A DNA stretch of 64,000 nucleotides from Bradyrhizobium manausense (GCF_018130615.1 NZ_JAFCKB010000020.1:1-64000); one strand, 5' to 3'. Shown: positions 1 through 12,918, counted from the first letter of the stretch. Made by a program: numbers and translations. The notes: generated by a model not told the origin, from the letters alone.

Positions 1-2
1 TA

Positions 3-71
3 CGTCGCAAAATCAAGCGCGCGGGGTGGGACAACAGCTTCCTCCTCGCCCTGTTCGGTCATATGCGATAG
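3..71 (+). CDS. C-terminal end of an unidentified protein (partial)
   Basis: An open frame enters from the left edge and ends with TAG at 69-71, giving a 22-residue tail that is basic at its start and then hydrophobic (ending LALFGHMR). Nothing in it identifies a family. It is kept because it is followed directly by a repeat element, as gene ends are elsewhere in this window. It could also be non-coding. Confidence 0.3.
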   Translation, partial: RRKIKRAGWDNSFLLALFGHMR

Positions 72-84
72 CCCTGCATCGGAA

Positions 85-200
85 GGGGAGAGGCCGGATT
101 GCATCGCAGATGCAATCCGGGTGAGGGGGGACTCTCCGCGAATCCGTCTTTTACCGTCTGCGCGGAGACTCCCCCTCACCCCGCAAGCGGAGAGAGGGGG
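85..200. repeat. Palindromic intergenic repeat, CCCTCACC type
   Basis: The stretch contains a perfect hairpin (GGATTGCATC at 96-105, GATGCAATCC at 109-118) and a longer inverted repeat with arms at 126-140 and 161-175 that differ at one position. The motifs GTGAGGGG and CCCCTCACC recur at 22295-22424 and 59055-59281. The right part encodes the last residues of the HxlR gene, so the element has been read into that protein's C-terminus. Confidence 0.7.
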
Positions 201-528
201 AAGAGACGTTCCACCTCTCCGCAAACCGGTGCAGCGGCATGAATGTCTCGCACAGCTCCCGCCCCAGCGTCGTCAGCCCATAGCCGCCACCATCTCCGAG
301 CTCCACGAACCGCGCCTCGCGCAGCTCGCTCAGCCGCGCCTGCAACACGGTTGGTGAAGCCTCGTCGCAGGCCGCGCGCAGCGCGCGCGAAGTGAGGGGC
401 TCATCGCGCAGCTCCCATAATATTCGCAGGCTCCAGCGCCGGCCCAGGAGGTCGAGCAGCACCATGATCGGCCGGCCGGTGCGCGAGCCGCGCGCGCGGC
501 GTTCTCCTGATGCTGCTCGTCTTGCCAT
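151..528 (-). CDS. HxlR-family transcriptional regulator
   Basis: A 125-residue winged-helix protein. The HxlR core is visible at about residues 20-100: a conserved LLGRRWSLRILWEL segment, then the recognition helix region with SPTVLQARLSELREA, then a wing with GYGLTTLG. HxlR proteins bind DNA as dimers and often answer to redox or electrophile signals. ATG at 528 is preceded by AAGAGGG. It is divergent from the gene at 600, with two near-identical palindromes between them, which suggests autoregulation and control of the neighbour. The last residues (SLRLRGEGESPRRR) are encoded by an intergenic repeat and are probably not part of the fold. The regulatory target is inferred from position only. 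Confidence 0.85.
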   Translation of the reverse strand: MARRAASGERRARGSRTGRPIMVLLDLLGRRWSLRILWELRDEPLTSRALRAACDEASPTVLQARLSELREARFVELGDGGGYGLTTLGRELCETFMPLHRFAERWNVSSPSLRLRGEGESPRRR

Positions 529-546
529 CGCGACCCTCTTGCGTGT

Positions 547-565
547 TGCTACGAATAATGTAGCA
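547..565. promoter_or_regulatory. Candidate HxlR operator, copy 1
   Basis: The sequence TGCTACGAATAATGTAGCA has 6-base inverted arms (TGCTAC / GTAGCA) and is the same length as copy 2. Its centre is 22 bp from that of copy 2, about two helical turns. It lies between the HxlR start (528) and the CMD-like start (600). Confidence 0.6.
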
Positions 566-568
566 TCG

Positions 569-587
569 TGCTACAATAATTGTAGCA
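569..587. promoter_or_regulatory. Candidate HxlR operator, copy 2 (perfect dyad)
   Basis: TGCTACAATAATTGTAGCA is a perfect 9+1+9 palindrome. It abuts the AAGGAC ribosome-binding site of the gene at 600, so a bound regulator would block transcription or initiation of that gene. Confidence 0.65.
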
Positions 588-599
588 AGGACGACGCTC

Positions 600-1151
600 A
601 TGTCATCCCCGACGCCGCGTATTGCCCCGCTCGCGCCGCCTTATCCCCCGGAGATCCAGGCGCAGTTCGACCGCATCATGCGCGGAGCGCCGCCGCTGGT
701 GCTGTTCCGGGTGATGGCGGGCCACGCCCGCGCCTGGGACAAGTTTCGCGCCGGCGGGCTTCTTGATCCGGGTCCGCTCTCCCTGCGCCAGCGCGAGATC
801 GTCATCGATCGTACCTGTGCGCTGAATGGTTGCGAATATGAATGGGGCGTCCATGTCGCGGTTTTCGCCGGTCCTGCGAGGCTCACCGAGGACGAGGTCC
901 ACGCCACTGTCGCGGGCGATGCGACGTCACCCTGCTGGTCGCCGGCCGAGCAGGCCCTGATCGCGGCGGCGGACGGATTGCATCACCGCGCGACGTTAAG
1001 TGATGAAGAGTTTGCCGCGCTATCGGCGCATTACGACGTGGCGCAGATTCTGGAGGTCATGCTGCTGTGCGGCTTTTACCGCACGGTGTCGTACCTTGCG
1101 AACGGGCTGAGACTGCCGCTGGAGGAGAAGGCGGCGCGGTTTCCGGGGTAA
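600..1151 (+). CDS. Carboxymuconolactone decarboxylase (CMD/AhpD-like) family protein
   Basis: A 183-residue all-helical protein. The CMD signature runs from about residue 62 (LRQREIVIDRTCALNGCEYEWGVH), with Glu66/67, Cys73, Cys78 and His85 placed like the AhpD proton relay, although the cysteines are separated by four residues rather than the CxxC of AhpD. Relatives include lactone decarboxylases and alkylhydroperoxidase-like proteins, so the substrate cannot be named. The gene is divergent from the HxlR regulator and its start follows AAGGAC. A role in a redox or aromatic-compound response is inferred from the regulator pairing. Confidence 0.8.
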   Translation: MSSPTPRIAPLAPPYPPEIQAQFDRIMRGAPPLVLFRVMAGHARAWDKFRAGGLLDPGPLSLRQREIVIDRTCALNGCEYEWGVHVAVFAGPARLTEDEVHATVAGDATSPCWSPAEQALIAAADGLHHRATLSDEEFAALSAHYDVAQILEVMLLCGFYRTVSYLANGLRLPLEEKAARFPG

Positions 1152-1153
1152 GC

Positions 1154-1229
1154 GTGAACCCGGAATCTCGAAACTCTCAGGTGCGCAATTGCGCACCATA
1201 GTTCGATGCTTCGCATCGCCCCGGAACGA
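1154..1229. repeat. Dispersed palindromic repeat (TGCGCAATTGCGCA family), copy 1
   Basis: The element carries the perfect palindrome GGTGCGCAATTGCGCACC at 1180-1197 and ends in TTCGCATCGCCCCGGAA. The same order of motifs, with a few changes, occurs at 63140-63207. It lies between the convergent 3' ends of the CMD-like gene and kdsD and could fold as a bidirectional terminator. Confidence 0.75.
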
Positions 1230-1241
1230 CCGCACTCGAAA

Positions 1242-2249
1242 CTAAGCCACGCCCGCCCGCAGCAGATCGTGCAGATGCACGATGCCGACCACCTTGCCCG
1301 CCTCGGTTACGACCAGCGTCGTGATCTTGCGCGTGTTCAACACCTCGATCATCTCGGTCGCGAGCATCGAGGGCGGCACCGTCTTGGGCTGCGTGGTCAT
1401 GACGTCGTCGACCGAGGCCGTCAAAAGATCGGGCCGCATGTGGCGGCGCAAATCGCCGTCGGTGATGATGCCGACGGCCTCGTTCGCGGCGTTGACGATG
1501 CAGACGCAGCCGAGCCCCTTGGCCGACATCTCCATCACCGCGTCCGACATCTTGGTGCCTTCAGGCTTGACCGGGATCTCCGCGCCGGTGCGCATGTAGT
1601 CGCGGACGAATTTCAGCATTGCCCCCAGCTTGCCGCCGGGATGGAAATGCGCGAACTCCAGCGCGGTGAAGCCGCGGCCTTCGAGCAGCGCAATCGCAAT
1701 GGCATCGCCGATCGCGACCTGCATCATCGTCGACGTCGTCGGTGCCAGATTGTGAGGGCAGGCCTCGCGGGCCTTCGGCAGCTCGATCACGACGTCGGCG
1801 GCCTGGCCGAGCGAGGACGCCGCGTTCGACGTCACCGCGATCATCGGGATCGCAAACCGCGCGGAATAGTTCACCAGCGTCTTCATCTCCGGCTGCTCAC
1901 CGGACCAGGACAGCGCCATGATGACGTCGTCGGTGGTGATCATGCCGAGGTCGCCATGGGCGGCTTCCGCGGTGTGGACGAAGAAGGCGGGCGTGCCCGT
2001 CGAGGCCAGGGTCGCGGCGATCTTGCGCGCCATGTGGCCGGACTTGCCGAGCCCGGTGACGATGACGCGGCCCTTGGCGTTGCGGATCAGATCGATCGCC
2101 TTGGCGAACGCCTCGCCCAGTGGGCCGCGCAGGGCGGCCGCGAGCGCGTTGATGCCGCCGCTCTCGGTTTCCAGCGTGCGGAGCGCGGATTCGACGCTTG
2201 TGGATGTGGGGCCGGATGATTGGGTCATCAGCGGTTTCGAGCTCGGCAT
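1242..2249 (-). CDS. kdsD: Arabinose-5-phosphate isomerase, KpsF/GutQ/KdsD family
   Basis: A 335-residue protein that interconverts ribulose-5-phosphate and arabinose-5-phosphate, the first step towards Kdo of lipopolysaccharide. A SIS sugar-phosphate domain spans about residues 50-185, with TGLGKSGHMARK and the SWSGEQPE loop. Two CBS repeats follow at about 215-330, the last ending TEAGKVVGIVHLHDLLRA. The length matches the family. A GTG 17 codons upstream would lengthen the protein; ATG at 2249 or the ATG at 2228 are more likely. It is divergent from the outer-membrane protein at 2443, and the gap holds three TTAAC motifs (2348, 2363, 2372). Confidence 0.93.
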   Translation of the reverse strand: MPSSKPLMTQSSGPTSTSVESALRTLETESGGINALAAALRGPLGEAFAKAIDLIRNAKGRVIVTGLGKSGHMARKIAATLASTGTPAFFVHTAEAAHGDLGMITTDDVIMALSWSGEQPEMKTLVNYSARFAIPMIAVTSNAASSLGQAADVVIELPKAREACPHNLAPTTSTMMQVAIGDAIAIALLEGRGFTALEFAHFHPGGKLGAMLKFVRDYMRTGAEIPVKPEGTKMSDAVMEMSAKGLGCVCIVNAANEAVGIITDGDLRRHMRPDLLTASVDDVMTTQPKTVPPSMLATEMIEVLNTRKITTLVVTEAGKVVGIVHLHDLLRAGVA

Positions 2250-2442
2250 GTTTTGGTCCAGGGAGGAGGGGCATTGGCCCGTTGCCGGCCTGCTTAGCAC
2301 GCCCCAGCCTCTGAGGCGACGCGAGCTCCAAAACCCTCAACGGGTCATTAACCATAATTGTTTTAACTCCATTAACGATGGTTCCCGCGAGCGAGCGGGA
2401 GGTCATCGCGAATGTGGTTGATTTCGTTGGAGTTATTCCATC

Positions 2443-4185
2443 GTGGGGTCGCCTCCAGGTAGGGGCCGGAGCAGTCGCGCGTACGCCTTCCGCGCCGCTT
2501 TGCCATGCCTGCTGCTGACCGCGCTGGAAACTGGCCCAGCGGCCGCCCAGAGCCTCACACCCGACCTGTTCAATCCCAGCCGCGGCGGCTTCGCCGCGCC
2601 CGACACGCTGCCGACGCGCCGCACGGCCGGCGTGCCGCAGGCCCCCTCGGATGCGGTCCCGCAGCCGCCGGACCCCAACGACGACCCGCGCAGGAAGAGC
2701 GATGCGCCCGCGACGACGCGCGTCGGCCAGGTGCCGACCTACGGCCTGCCCGCGGCCAACGGCGCGAGCGGCTCCGGCTACGATTCGCTCAACCGGAAGC
2801 GCCAGCAGCCAAAGCTCTATCCGGGCCAGCCCAAGCCGAAGCGCGCCGCCGGCCCGGGCTCTCCGGTGCCGCCTGCAGCGCCAGTGTCCACTCTCGGCCC
2901 GCCGCGCATTGCACCGCCGCCATCGGAGACCGCGCACAAGACGCCGGTATCGCCGGCGATGGCCGGCAACGTGCCCGGTCAGCCGCTGCGCCGCCGTCTT
3001 AAGGCCGACGACGATGCGTTCGGCGCGGTCGGCGATTACGCCGGCAGCTTTCTGATCAAGGGCGGGCTCGAGCTCTCCGCCGGCTACGACACCAACCCGG
3101 CGCGCCTGAACAAGCCGGTCGGCTCGCCGGTCTACGTGGTTGCGCCTGATCTGCTCGTGATGTCCGACTGGGAGCGCCACGCGCTGGTCGCTGACTTGCG
3201 CGGCTCGTTCTCGGGCTACACCAACAACATGCCCGCGACGATCGACGGCTTCCCCTCGCCGTCGCCGGTCGAGATCAACCGTCCCGATTTCACCGGTCAT
3301 GTCGACGGCCGCTTCGACGTCGACCGCGACCTCAAGCTGACCTCGCAACTGCGCCTGCGGCTCGCCACCGACAATCCCGGCAGCCCGAATGTGCAGGCCG
3401 GTCTGCAGAAATATCCCGTCTACGCCACCTATGGCGGCACCTTCGGCTTCGACCAGACTTTCAACCGCTTCCAGGTCGCGGCGGGCGCGACGGTGGATCG
3501 CACTGCCTATACCGATTCCAAGCTGACTGACGGCTCGACCTTCAGCAACGACGACCGCGACTTCAACCAGTATGGCGGCGTCGGACGTTTCTCCTATGAG
3601 CTCAAGCCGGGCCTGAAGCCGTTCGTCGAGATCGAGGGCGACAACCGCGTCCACGACCAGGCCGCCGATCGCAACGGCTATCTGCGCGATTCATCCGGCG
3701 GTTACGCCAAGGTCGGCTCGTCCTTCGAGTTCTCGCGCATCCTCACCGGCGAAGTCTCGGTCGGCTATTCCGCGCGCAACTATGTCGATCCGCGGTTGAG
3801 CCAGCTTTCGGGCTTCCTGACCTCGGGCTCGCTGATCTGGAACGCGAGCGGGCTGACGACGGTGAAGTTCAACACCGACACGCAGATCGCGGAAACCACG
3901 ATTCCCGGCTCTTCCGGCGTGCTGGTGCACACCTACGCCGCCGAAGTCGACCACGACTTCCGCCGCTGGCTCACCGCGATCGGTAAATTCACCTACGGCA
4001 CCTACGACTACCAGGGCCAGAATCGCAACGACAAGACCTACTCGCTCGAAGGCAATCTGATCTACAAGCTCAACCGCAACGTCTGGATCAAGGGCACGCT
4101 GCGCCACGACATCCTGGATTCGAACGTCGCGGGAGCGAGCTCACAGGGGACGGTGGTGATGCTGGGGGTGAGGTTGCAGAATTAG
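2443..4185 (+). CDS. Outer-membrane beta-barrel protein with a proline-rich N-terminus
   Basis: A 580-residue protein with a signal peptide (hydrophobic ALPCLLLTALETGPAAA, predicted cut near residue 35). A Pro/Ala-rich, low-complexity stretch of about 150 residues follows. From about residue 200 the sequence shows alternating aromatic and polar strands (GGLELSAGYDTNPAR; repeated Gly/Tyr/Asp strands) and ends in VMLGVRLQN, typical of a barrel of the BBP2/MtrB-like porin-associated type. The start is GTG at 2443, since an in-frame stop lies at 2419. It is divergent from kdsD, which makes a cell-envelope role plausible, but its ligand is unknown. Confidence 0.75.
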   Translation: MGSPPGRGRSSRAYAFRAALPCLLLTALETGPAAAQSLTPDLFNPSRGGFAAPDTLPTRRTAGVPQAPSDAVPQPPDPNDDPRRKSDAPATTRVGQVPTYGLPAANGASGSGYDSLNRKRQQPKLYPGQPKPKRAAGPGSPVPPAAPVSTLGPPRIAPPPSETAHKTPVSPAMAGNVPGQPLRRRLKADDDAFGAVGDYAGSFLIKGGLELSAGYDTNPARLNKPVGSPVYVVAPDLLVMSDWERHALVADLRGSFSGYTNNMPATIDGFPSPSPVEINRPDFTGHVDGRFDVDRDLKLTSQLRLRLATDNPGSPNVQAGLQKYPVYATYGGTFGFDQTFNRFQVAAGATVDRTAYTDSKLTDGSTFSNDDRDFNQYGGVGRFSYELKPGLKPFVEIEGDNRVHDQAADRNGYLRDSSGGYAKVGSSFEFSRILTGEVSVGYSARNYVDPRLSQLSGFLTSGSLIWNASGLTTVKFNTDTQIAETTIPGSSGVLVHTYAAEVDHDFRRWLTAIGKFTYGTYDYQGQNRNDKTYSLEGNLIYKLNRNVWIKGTLRHDILDSNVAGASSQGTVVMLGVRLQN

Positions 4186-4230
4186 CGGCGGCGCGTCGCT
4201 GGGTGGTACAGCGCTGCCAAGTCCTCAGGT

Positions 4231-4357
4231 GTCGTCCTGGCGAAAGCCAGGACCCATTATCACCGGCATTGATTTGGCGAAGACTAGCAGTTCTGTACCG
4301 CAACCGATCGCCATCGATAGATTCCGCGGTATGGGCCCTGGCTTTCGCCAGGACGAC
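4231..4357. repeat. Dispersed ~125-bp inverted-repeat element, copy 1
   Basis: Near-perfect terminal inverted repeats of 27 bp (starting GTCGTCCTGGCGAAAGCCAG, ending CTTTCGCCAGGACGAC) flank about 70 bp containing GGCGAAGACT and CGATAGATTCCGCGGTATGG. A homologous element with the same interior landmarks occurs at 12919-13038. It sits between the convergent ends of the outer-membrane protein gene and gltD. Confidence 0.8.
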
Positions 4358-4404
4358 AGCGGAATGATTGTCTAGCTCTGCGCTATCGCAGAGCGAGCCG
4401 CAGC

Positions 4405-5856
4405 TTACCGCGGCAGATCCGTCTTCCCCATCAGGAACGTATCGATCGACCTTGCACACAGCCGGCCTTCGCGGATGGCCCACACCACCAGCGACTGGCC
4501 GCGGCGCATGTCGCCGGCGGAGAACACGTTCGGGCGCGAGGTCTGGTAGTCGAGCGTGTTGGCCTTGACGTTGCCGCGCGGGTCGAGGTCGACCGCGAGC
4601 TGCTTGAGCAAGCCCTCGTGCACAGGATGGACGAAGCCCATGGCGAGCAGGATCAGCTCGGCGTCGAGCTCGAATTCGGTGCCGGGAAGCGGCTTGAACT
4701 TGTCGTCGACGCGCACGCAGTGCAGCTTCTTGACCTTGCCGTTCTCGCCCGAAAACTTCTGCGTCAGCACGGCGAATTCGCGGACCGCGCCTTCGGCCTG
4801 GCTGGAGGAGGTGCGCATCTTCAGCGGCCAGTTCGGCCAGGTCAGGCCCTTGTTCTCGCGCTCGGGCGGGGCGGGCATGATCTCGAGTTGCGTCACGGAC
4901 AGCGCGCCCTGGCGCAGCGAGGTGCCGATGCAGTCGCTTCCGGTGTCGCCGCCGCCGATGACGACGACATGCTTGCCGCCGGCCAAAATCTCGGTGACCC
5001 CGTTCAGCGGCTCGCTGGAGACGCGGCGGTTCTGCTGCGGCAGGAAGTCCATGGCGTAGTGGATGCCGTCGAATTCGCGGCCGGGGATCGGCAAATCGCG
5101 CGGGGCTTCCGCGCCGCCGGTCAGCGCGATCGCGTCGTACTGGTTGAGCATCTCGCGCGGATCGACATTACCGTCGGCGCCGACATGACTGTTGTAGTGG
5201 AAGGTGACGCCTTCGCCTTCCATCTGCTTGACGCGGCGGTCGATGACGCCCTTCTCCATCTTGAAGTCGGGAATGCCATAGCGAAGCAGTCCGCCGGCCT
5301 TGGCGTACTTCTCGAACAGATGCACGTCATGGCCGGCGCGCGCGAGCTGCTGGGCGCAGGCCATGCCGGCCGGGCCGGAGCCGATCACGGCGACCTTCTT
5401 GCCGGTCTTCACAGTGGCCACTTCAGGCTTCAGCCAGCCATTGTCCCAGGCCCGGTCGACGATTGCGCATTCGATGGTCTTGATGGTGACCGGGTTGTCG
5501 TCGATGTTAAGTGTGCAGGACGCTTCACATGGCGCAGGACAAATGCGGCCGGTGAACTCCGGGAAATTGTTGGTCGAGTGCAGGTTGCGCGAGGCTTCTT
5601 CCCAATTGCCCTGATAGACGAGGTCGTTGAAGTCAGGGATCTGGTTGTTGACCGGGCAGCCGGGCGTACCCGGCGCGACCGAGCCGGTGCCGTGGCAATA
5701 AGGAATGCCGCAGTTCATGCAGCGCGCGGCCTGGTCGCGCGTTTCCTTCTCAGTCAAGGGAACGACGAACTCGTTGTAATGCTTCACGCGCTCGGCGACC
5801 GGGGTGTACTTGCGGTCATGCCGTTCGATTTCGAGAAAACCCGTGATCTTGCCCAT
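4405..5856 (-). CDS. gltD: Glutamate synthase (NADPH) small subunit
   Basis: A 483-residue flavoprotein that passes electrons from NADPH to the large subunit in the GOGAT reaction (2-oxoglutarate plus glutamine to two glutamate). The N-terminal iron-sulfur module shows CMNCGIPYC and CPAPCEASC. An FAD Rossmann motif ([18 protein letters not shown]) begins near residue 158 and an NADPH motif ([13 protein letters not shown]) near residue 300. The C-terminal FAD motif [11 protein letters not shown] is present. It lies 141 bp downstream of gltB on the same strand, with a palindromic repeat in the gap, so the two are probably co-transcribed. Confidence 0.97.
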   Translation of the reverse strand: MGKITGFLEIERHDRKYTPVAERVKHYNEFVVPLTEKETRDQAARCMNCGIPYCHGTGSVAPGTPGCPVNNQIPDFNDLVYQGNWEEASRNLHSTNNFPEFTGRICPAPCEASCTLNIDDNPVTIKTIECAIVDRAWDNGWLKPEVATVKTGKKVAVIGSGPAGMACAQQLARAGHDVHLFEKYAKAGGLLRYGIPDFKMEKGVIDRRVKQMEGEGVTFHYNSHVGADGNVDPREMLNQYDAIALTGGAEAPRDLPIPGREFDGIHYAMDFLPQQNRRVSSEPLNGVTEILAGGKHVVVIGGGDTGSDCIGTSLRQGALSVTQLEIMPAPPERENKGLTWPNWPLKMRTSSSQAEGAVREFAVLTQKFSGENGKVKKLHCVRVDDKFKPLPGTEFELDAELILLAMGFVHPVHEGLLKQLAVDLDPRGNVKANTLDYQTSRPNVFSAGDMRRGQSLVVWAIREGRLCARSIDTFLMGKTDLPR

Positions 5857-5891
5857 TAAACCCGAAGTCCCTGCCGCTTAGGTTTCTTTTC

Positions 5892-5986
5892 CGTCGTTCC
5901 GGGATGTGCGCGCCGCGCGCAGACCCGGAGCCTGGAGGTTGTTTTGCGAGATTCCGGGTTCGCGCCTCGCGCGCCCCGGAATGACG
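5892..5986. repeat. Palindromic repeat inside the gltB-gltD gap
   Basis: Arms CGTCGTTCCGGG (5892-5903) and CCCGGAATGACG (5975-5986) are inverted with one mismatch, and the interior is rich in GCGC. It resembles the right-hand part of the element at 63080-63207. In RNA it would form a long hairpin between gltB and gltD. Confidence 0.65.
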
Positions 5987-5997
5987 CGTTGTGAGAA

Positions 5998-10731
<4,734 letters not shown>

Positions 10732-10926
10732 TGTTCCAATCCTCTCCATGCGGCGAGCTGCCTCACCGCCATCTTCGGCGCACCTTGGGCGTTCCGCGGC
10801 ACCCGCCTCTGGGTCACCGCTCGTCCGCTGCGAGCCGCATTTTCTTAAATTCAGGCCAAGGCGCTCTTCGTCCCCGAGAACGGCTTTGCCTGTTGCCTTA
10901 TGGTGCTCGAAAGCACCGACTTTCGT

Positions 10927-10942
10927 TGCAATCCCTATGCCG
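10927..10942 (-). promoter_or_regulatory. Candidate sigma-54 (-24/-12) promoter upstream of gltB
   Basis: Read on the minus strand, CGGCATAGGGATTGCA has GG and GC elements with exactly the spacing of the RpoN consensus TGGCAC-N5-TTGCA. Transcription would start near 10917, leaving a leader of about 185 nt to gltB. The first bases of that leader, 10917-10902, form a GGTGCT/AGCACC hairpin with a TTCG loop. No convincing NtrC or NifA enhancer site was found nearby. The rest of the gene-free stretch 10732-11221 shows nothing else recognisable. Confidence 0.4.
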
Positions 10943-11221
10943 GGACCGCAAGCAAAATTGAGACAGTCTTCCTGTCCTAACAATCACCTTGCCAAATTTT
11001 TGTCTATCACACAAGCGCGCGGAAGTCCCGATTCCCGATATGTCAATCAATCGCTTTCCGAAAGTTGCGCGGCCCCGGTTTTGAAGCAAACGCGCCGCGA
11101 TCCGGCCCAAGCGGCGCCGAAATCCCGGATGAAGCTCCGGATCAGCCCTTCGAAAGGCGCGCCACGCCGCAAGAAGCGAAAGAGCGCGAGCATCGGGGGG
11201 CCTGACAGGAGCGTGTCGACC

Positions 11222-11977
11222 ATGAAGTTTTTCACAGGATGTGTGGCTGCCACCACGCTGGTGCTGGCTGCAACTGCTGCCCAGGCGCAAGTTCCATCGA
11301 GCGGTATCGGGGGCGGGGCCATGATCTCGGTCTCGGATTTCGATGGGCCGTACGGGCCGGGCGAAGCTGGGCCGTCTCCGCCGCCGCGTTACGGTTACGG
11401 CTATGGTTATGAGGAGCGCGGCCCGGCGCCGGCGTTGCTGCCGCCCACCGAGGTCTACGCGGTGCTCCGCGAAAACGGCTTCTCGCCACTCGGCATCCCG
11501 CGCCTGCGCGGCGCTGTCTATACCATCGCGGTGATCGACCGCCGCGGCGATGATGGCCGGCTCGTGATCGACGCCCGCGACGGCCGGATCATCCGCTTCA
11601 TGCCGGCCGCAGATGCCTATGGCATGGCGCCCGCCTATGAGGGGCCTGCGGTGGTGCCTTACCGGCCCCAAAGCGCGCTGCCGCCGCCGACCATGGTCCG
11701 TGGCGGCCCGCCGCGTCCGCCCGCGCCGATCCCGCATGTTGCCAGCCGCACCGTGCCGCTGCCCAAGGCCGCCCCGCCGCGCGCCGAGACCCCGGTGGCG
11801 GCCAAGCCCGCAGATCAGACGGCGCAGCAGGCCCAGCCCGCGCAGCAGACCGCCGCCGTGCAGGCCAAGCCCGTCGAAGCCGCGCCGCAAGCCGCCGCTC
11901 CGACCGTCGGCCAGGCCAAGCCGGCCGCAACGATCCTGCCGACGCAGGACATGCCGGCCGCGCAGGGGCTGGATTAG
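11222..11977 (+). CDS. Secreted Pro/Ala-rich protein of unknown function
   Basis: A 251-residue protein with a clear signal peptide (MKFFTGCVAATTLVLAATAAQAQ, cut after AQA). Residues 40-70 are rich in Gly, Tyr and Pro. About residues 75-130 form a compact globular stretch (EVYAVLRENGFSPLGIPRLRG, then VIDRRGDDGRLVIDARDGRIIR) resembling a PepSY-like fold. The rest is Pro/Ala/Gln-rich and probably disordered, ending in AAQGLD. It is likely a periplasmic or envelope-linked protein. The frame is open upstream, but the signal peptide fixes the start. A strong terminator follows. Confidence 0.75.
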   Translation: MKFFTGCVAATTLVLAATAAQAQVPSSGIGGGAMISVSDFDGPYGPGEAGPSPPPRYGYGYGYEERGPAPALLPPTEVYAVLRENGFSPLGIPRLRGAVYTIAVIDRRGDDGRLVIDARDGRIIRFMPAADAYGMAPAYEGPAVVPYRPQSALPPPTMVRGGPPRPPAPIPHVASRTVPLPKAAPPRAETPVAAKPADQTAQQAQPAQQTAAVQAKPVEAAPQAAAPTVGQAKPAATILPTQDMPAAQGLD

Positions 11978-11985
11978 AGCAAGAC

Positions 11986-12013
11986 AAAAGCGCCCGAAGA
12001 CGCGGGCGCTTTT
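11986..12013 (+). terminator. Rho-independent terminator after the Pro/Ala-rich secreted protein gene
   Basis: AAAAGCGCCCG (11986-11996) pairs with CGGGCGCTTTT (12003-12013) around a 6-nt loop. Runs of A and T at the two ends let it serve both the gene ending at 11977 and the convergent hydrolase gene ending at 12033. Confidence 0.85.
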
Positions 12014-12032
12014 GCCTCACAGCATCTGTGCT

Positions 12033-12803
12033 TCAGCTCCGCGGATAGCCCGCAGCGTCCAGGATCAAATTTGCGACGTCCTTCGGATGCGACACCAGCG
12101 AGAGGTGGCCGGCGTCGAGCTCGATCGTGGTTGCGTTCATCCGCTTGGCGAGGAAACGTTCGAGATCGGGATTGATGGTGCCGTCGTTCTTCGACACCGC
12201 ATACCAGCTCGGCTTGGAGTGCCAGGCAGCTTCAGTTGTGCGGCCGGCGAAGATCGAGGCGGCCGTCGGCCATTGCACGGCGTAGAGCTCCTTCGCCCGC
12301 TCCGGCGCGACGCCGTTGGCGAAATATTTCAGGAACGCGTCTTCCGAAAGCTTCGTATAGCCGTCGCGCTCGACGATGCCGGCGCGCGCGGGGCCCGCCG
12401 GAAACTGCTTCGACAGCGCGACGAAATCCTCGTTGGCATCGGGCGCGCGTGCGGCGATGTAGACAAGACCGGTGACCTTCGGATCGGTGCCGACCTGGCT
12501 GATCACGGTGCCGCCCCAGGAATGCGCGACCAGCACCGTCGGACCGTCCTGCTCGGCCAGCGCGCGTTTGGTCGCCTCGACGGAGTCCGCAAGCGACGAA
12601 AGCGGATTCTGCACGGCCGTCACGTGAAGGCCTGCGGCCTGGAGGATCGGGATCACCTCCGACCAGCTCGAGCCGTCGGCCCAGGCGCCGTGCACCAGCA
12701 CGACGTTCTTGGCCTTCACGGACTGCGGGGTCTGTGCATGGGCCAGGCTGATGGGAGCCGCCAGCAGGCTCGCGGCGACGAAAAGGCTGCGCCAGAAAGT
12801 CAT
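12033..12803 (-). CDS. Exported alpha/beta-hydrolase
   Basis: A 256-residue protein with a signal peptide (MTFWRSLFVAASLLAAPISLAHAQ). The hydrolase fold shows VLVHGAWADGSSW after strand 3, the nucleophile elbow AHSWGG, and a C-terminal ELDAGHLSLVSHP containing the catalytic His. The closest family by eye is the small esterase/hydroxynitrile-lyase-like group that includes periplasmic EstC-type proteins. ATG at 12803 is preceded by ACGGAG and starts the signal peptide, so the upstream in-frame ATG at 12839 is not used. The substrate is unknown. Confidence 0.85.
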   Translation of the reverse strand: MTFWRSLFVAASLLAAPISLAHAQTPQSVKAKNVVLVHGAWADGSSWSEVIPILQAAGLHVTAVQNPLSSLADSVEATKRALAEQDGPTVLVAHSWGGTVISQVGTDPKVTGLVYIAARAPDANEDFVALSKQFPAGPARAGIVERDGYTKLSEDAFLKYFANGVAPERAKELYAVQWPTAASIFAGRTTEAAWHSKPSWYAVSKNDGTINPDLERFLAKRMNATTIELDAGHLSLVSHPKDVANLILDAAGYPRS

Positions 12804-12918
12804 GATCGTTCTCCGTCTTGTTTTGGATGCGATGTCCAAAGGACGGAGCGGGACGCCGTGGCGTTACACGGCTCACCGTTCTGTGATGCGGTGCAAAAAG
12901 GGCAGCCAAACAAACGGT

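Noticed and set aside
1897-3654. A 585-codon minus-strand frame
   Set aside because: It overlaps the 3' half of kdsD on the same strand in another frame and the outer-membrane protein gene antisense; no motif is visible.
10902-10917. NtrC site upstream of gltB
   Set aside because: GGTGCTCGAAAGCACC has the arms in the wrong order for the NtrC consensus (GCACC...GGTGC) and lies downstream of the putative promoter; it is a leader hairpin.
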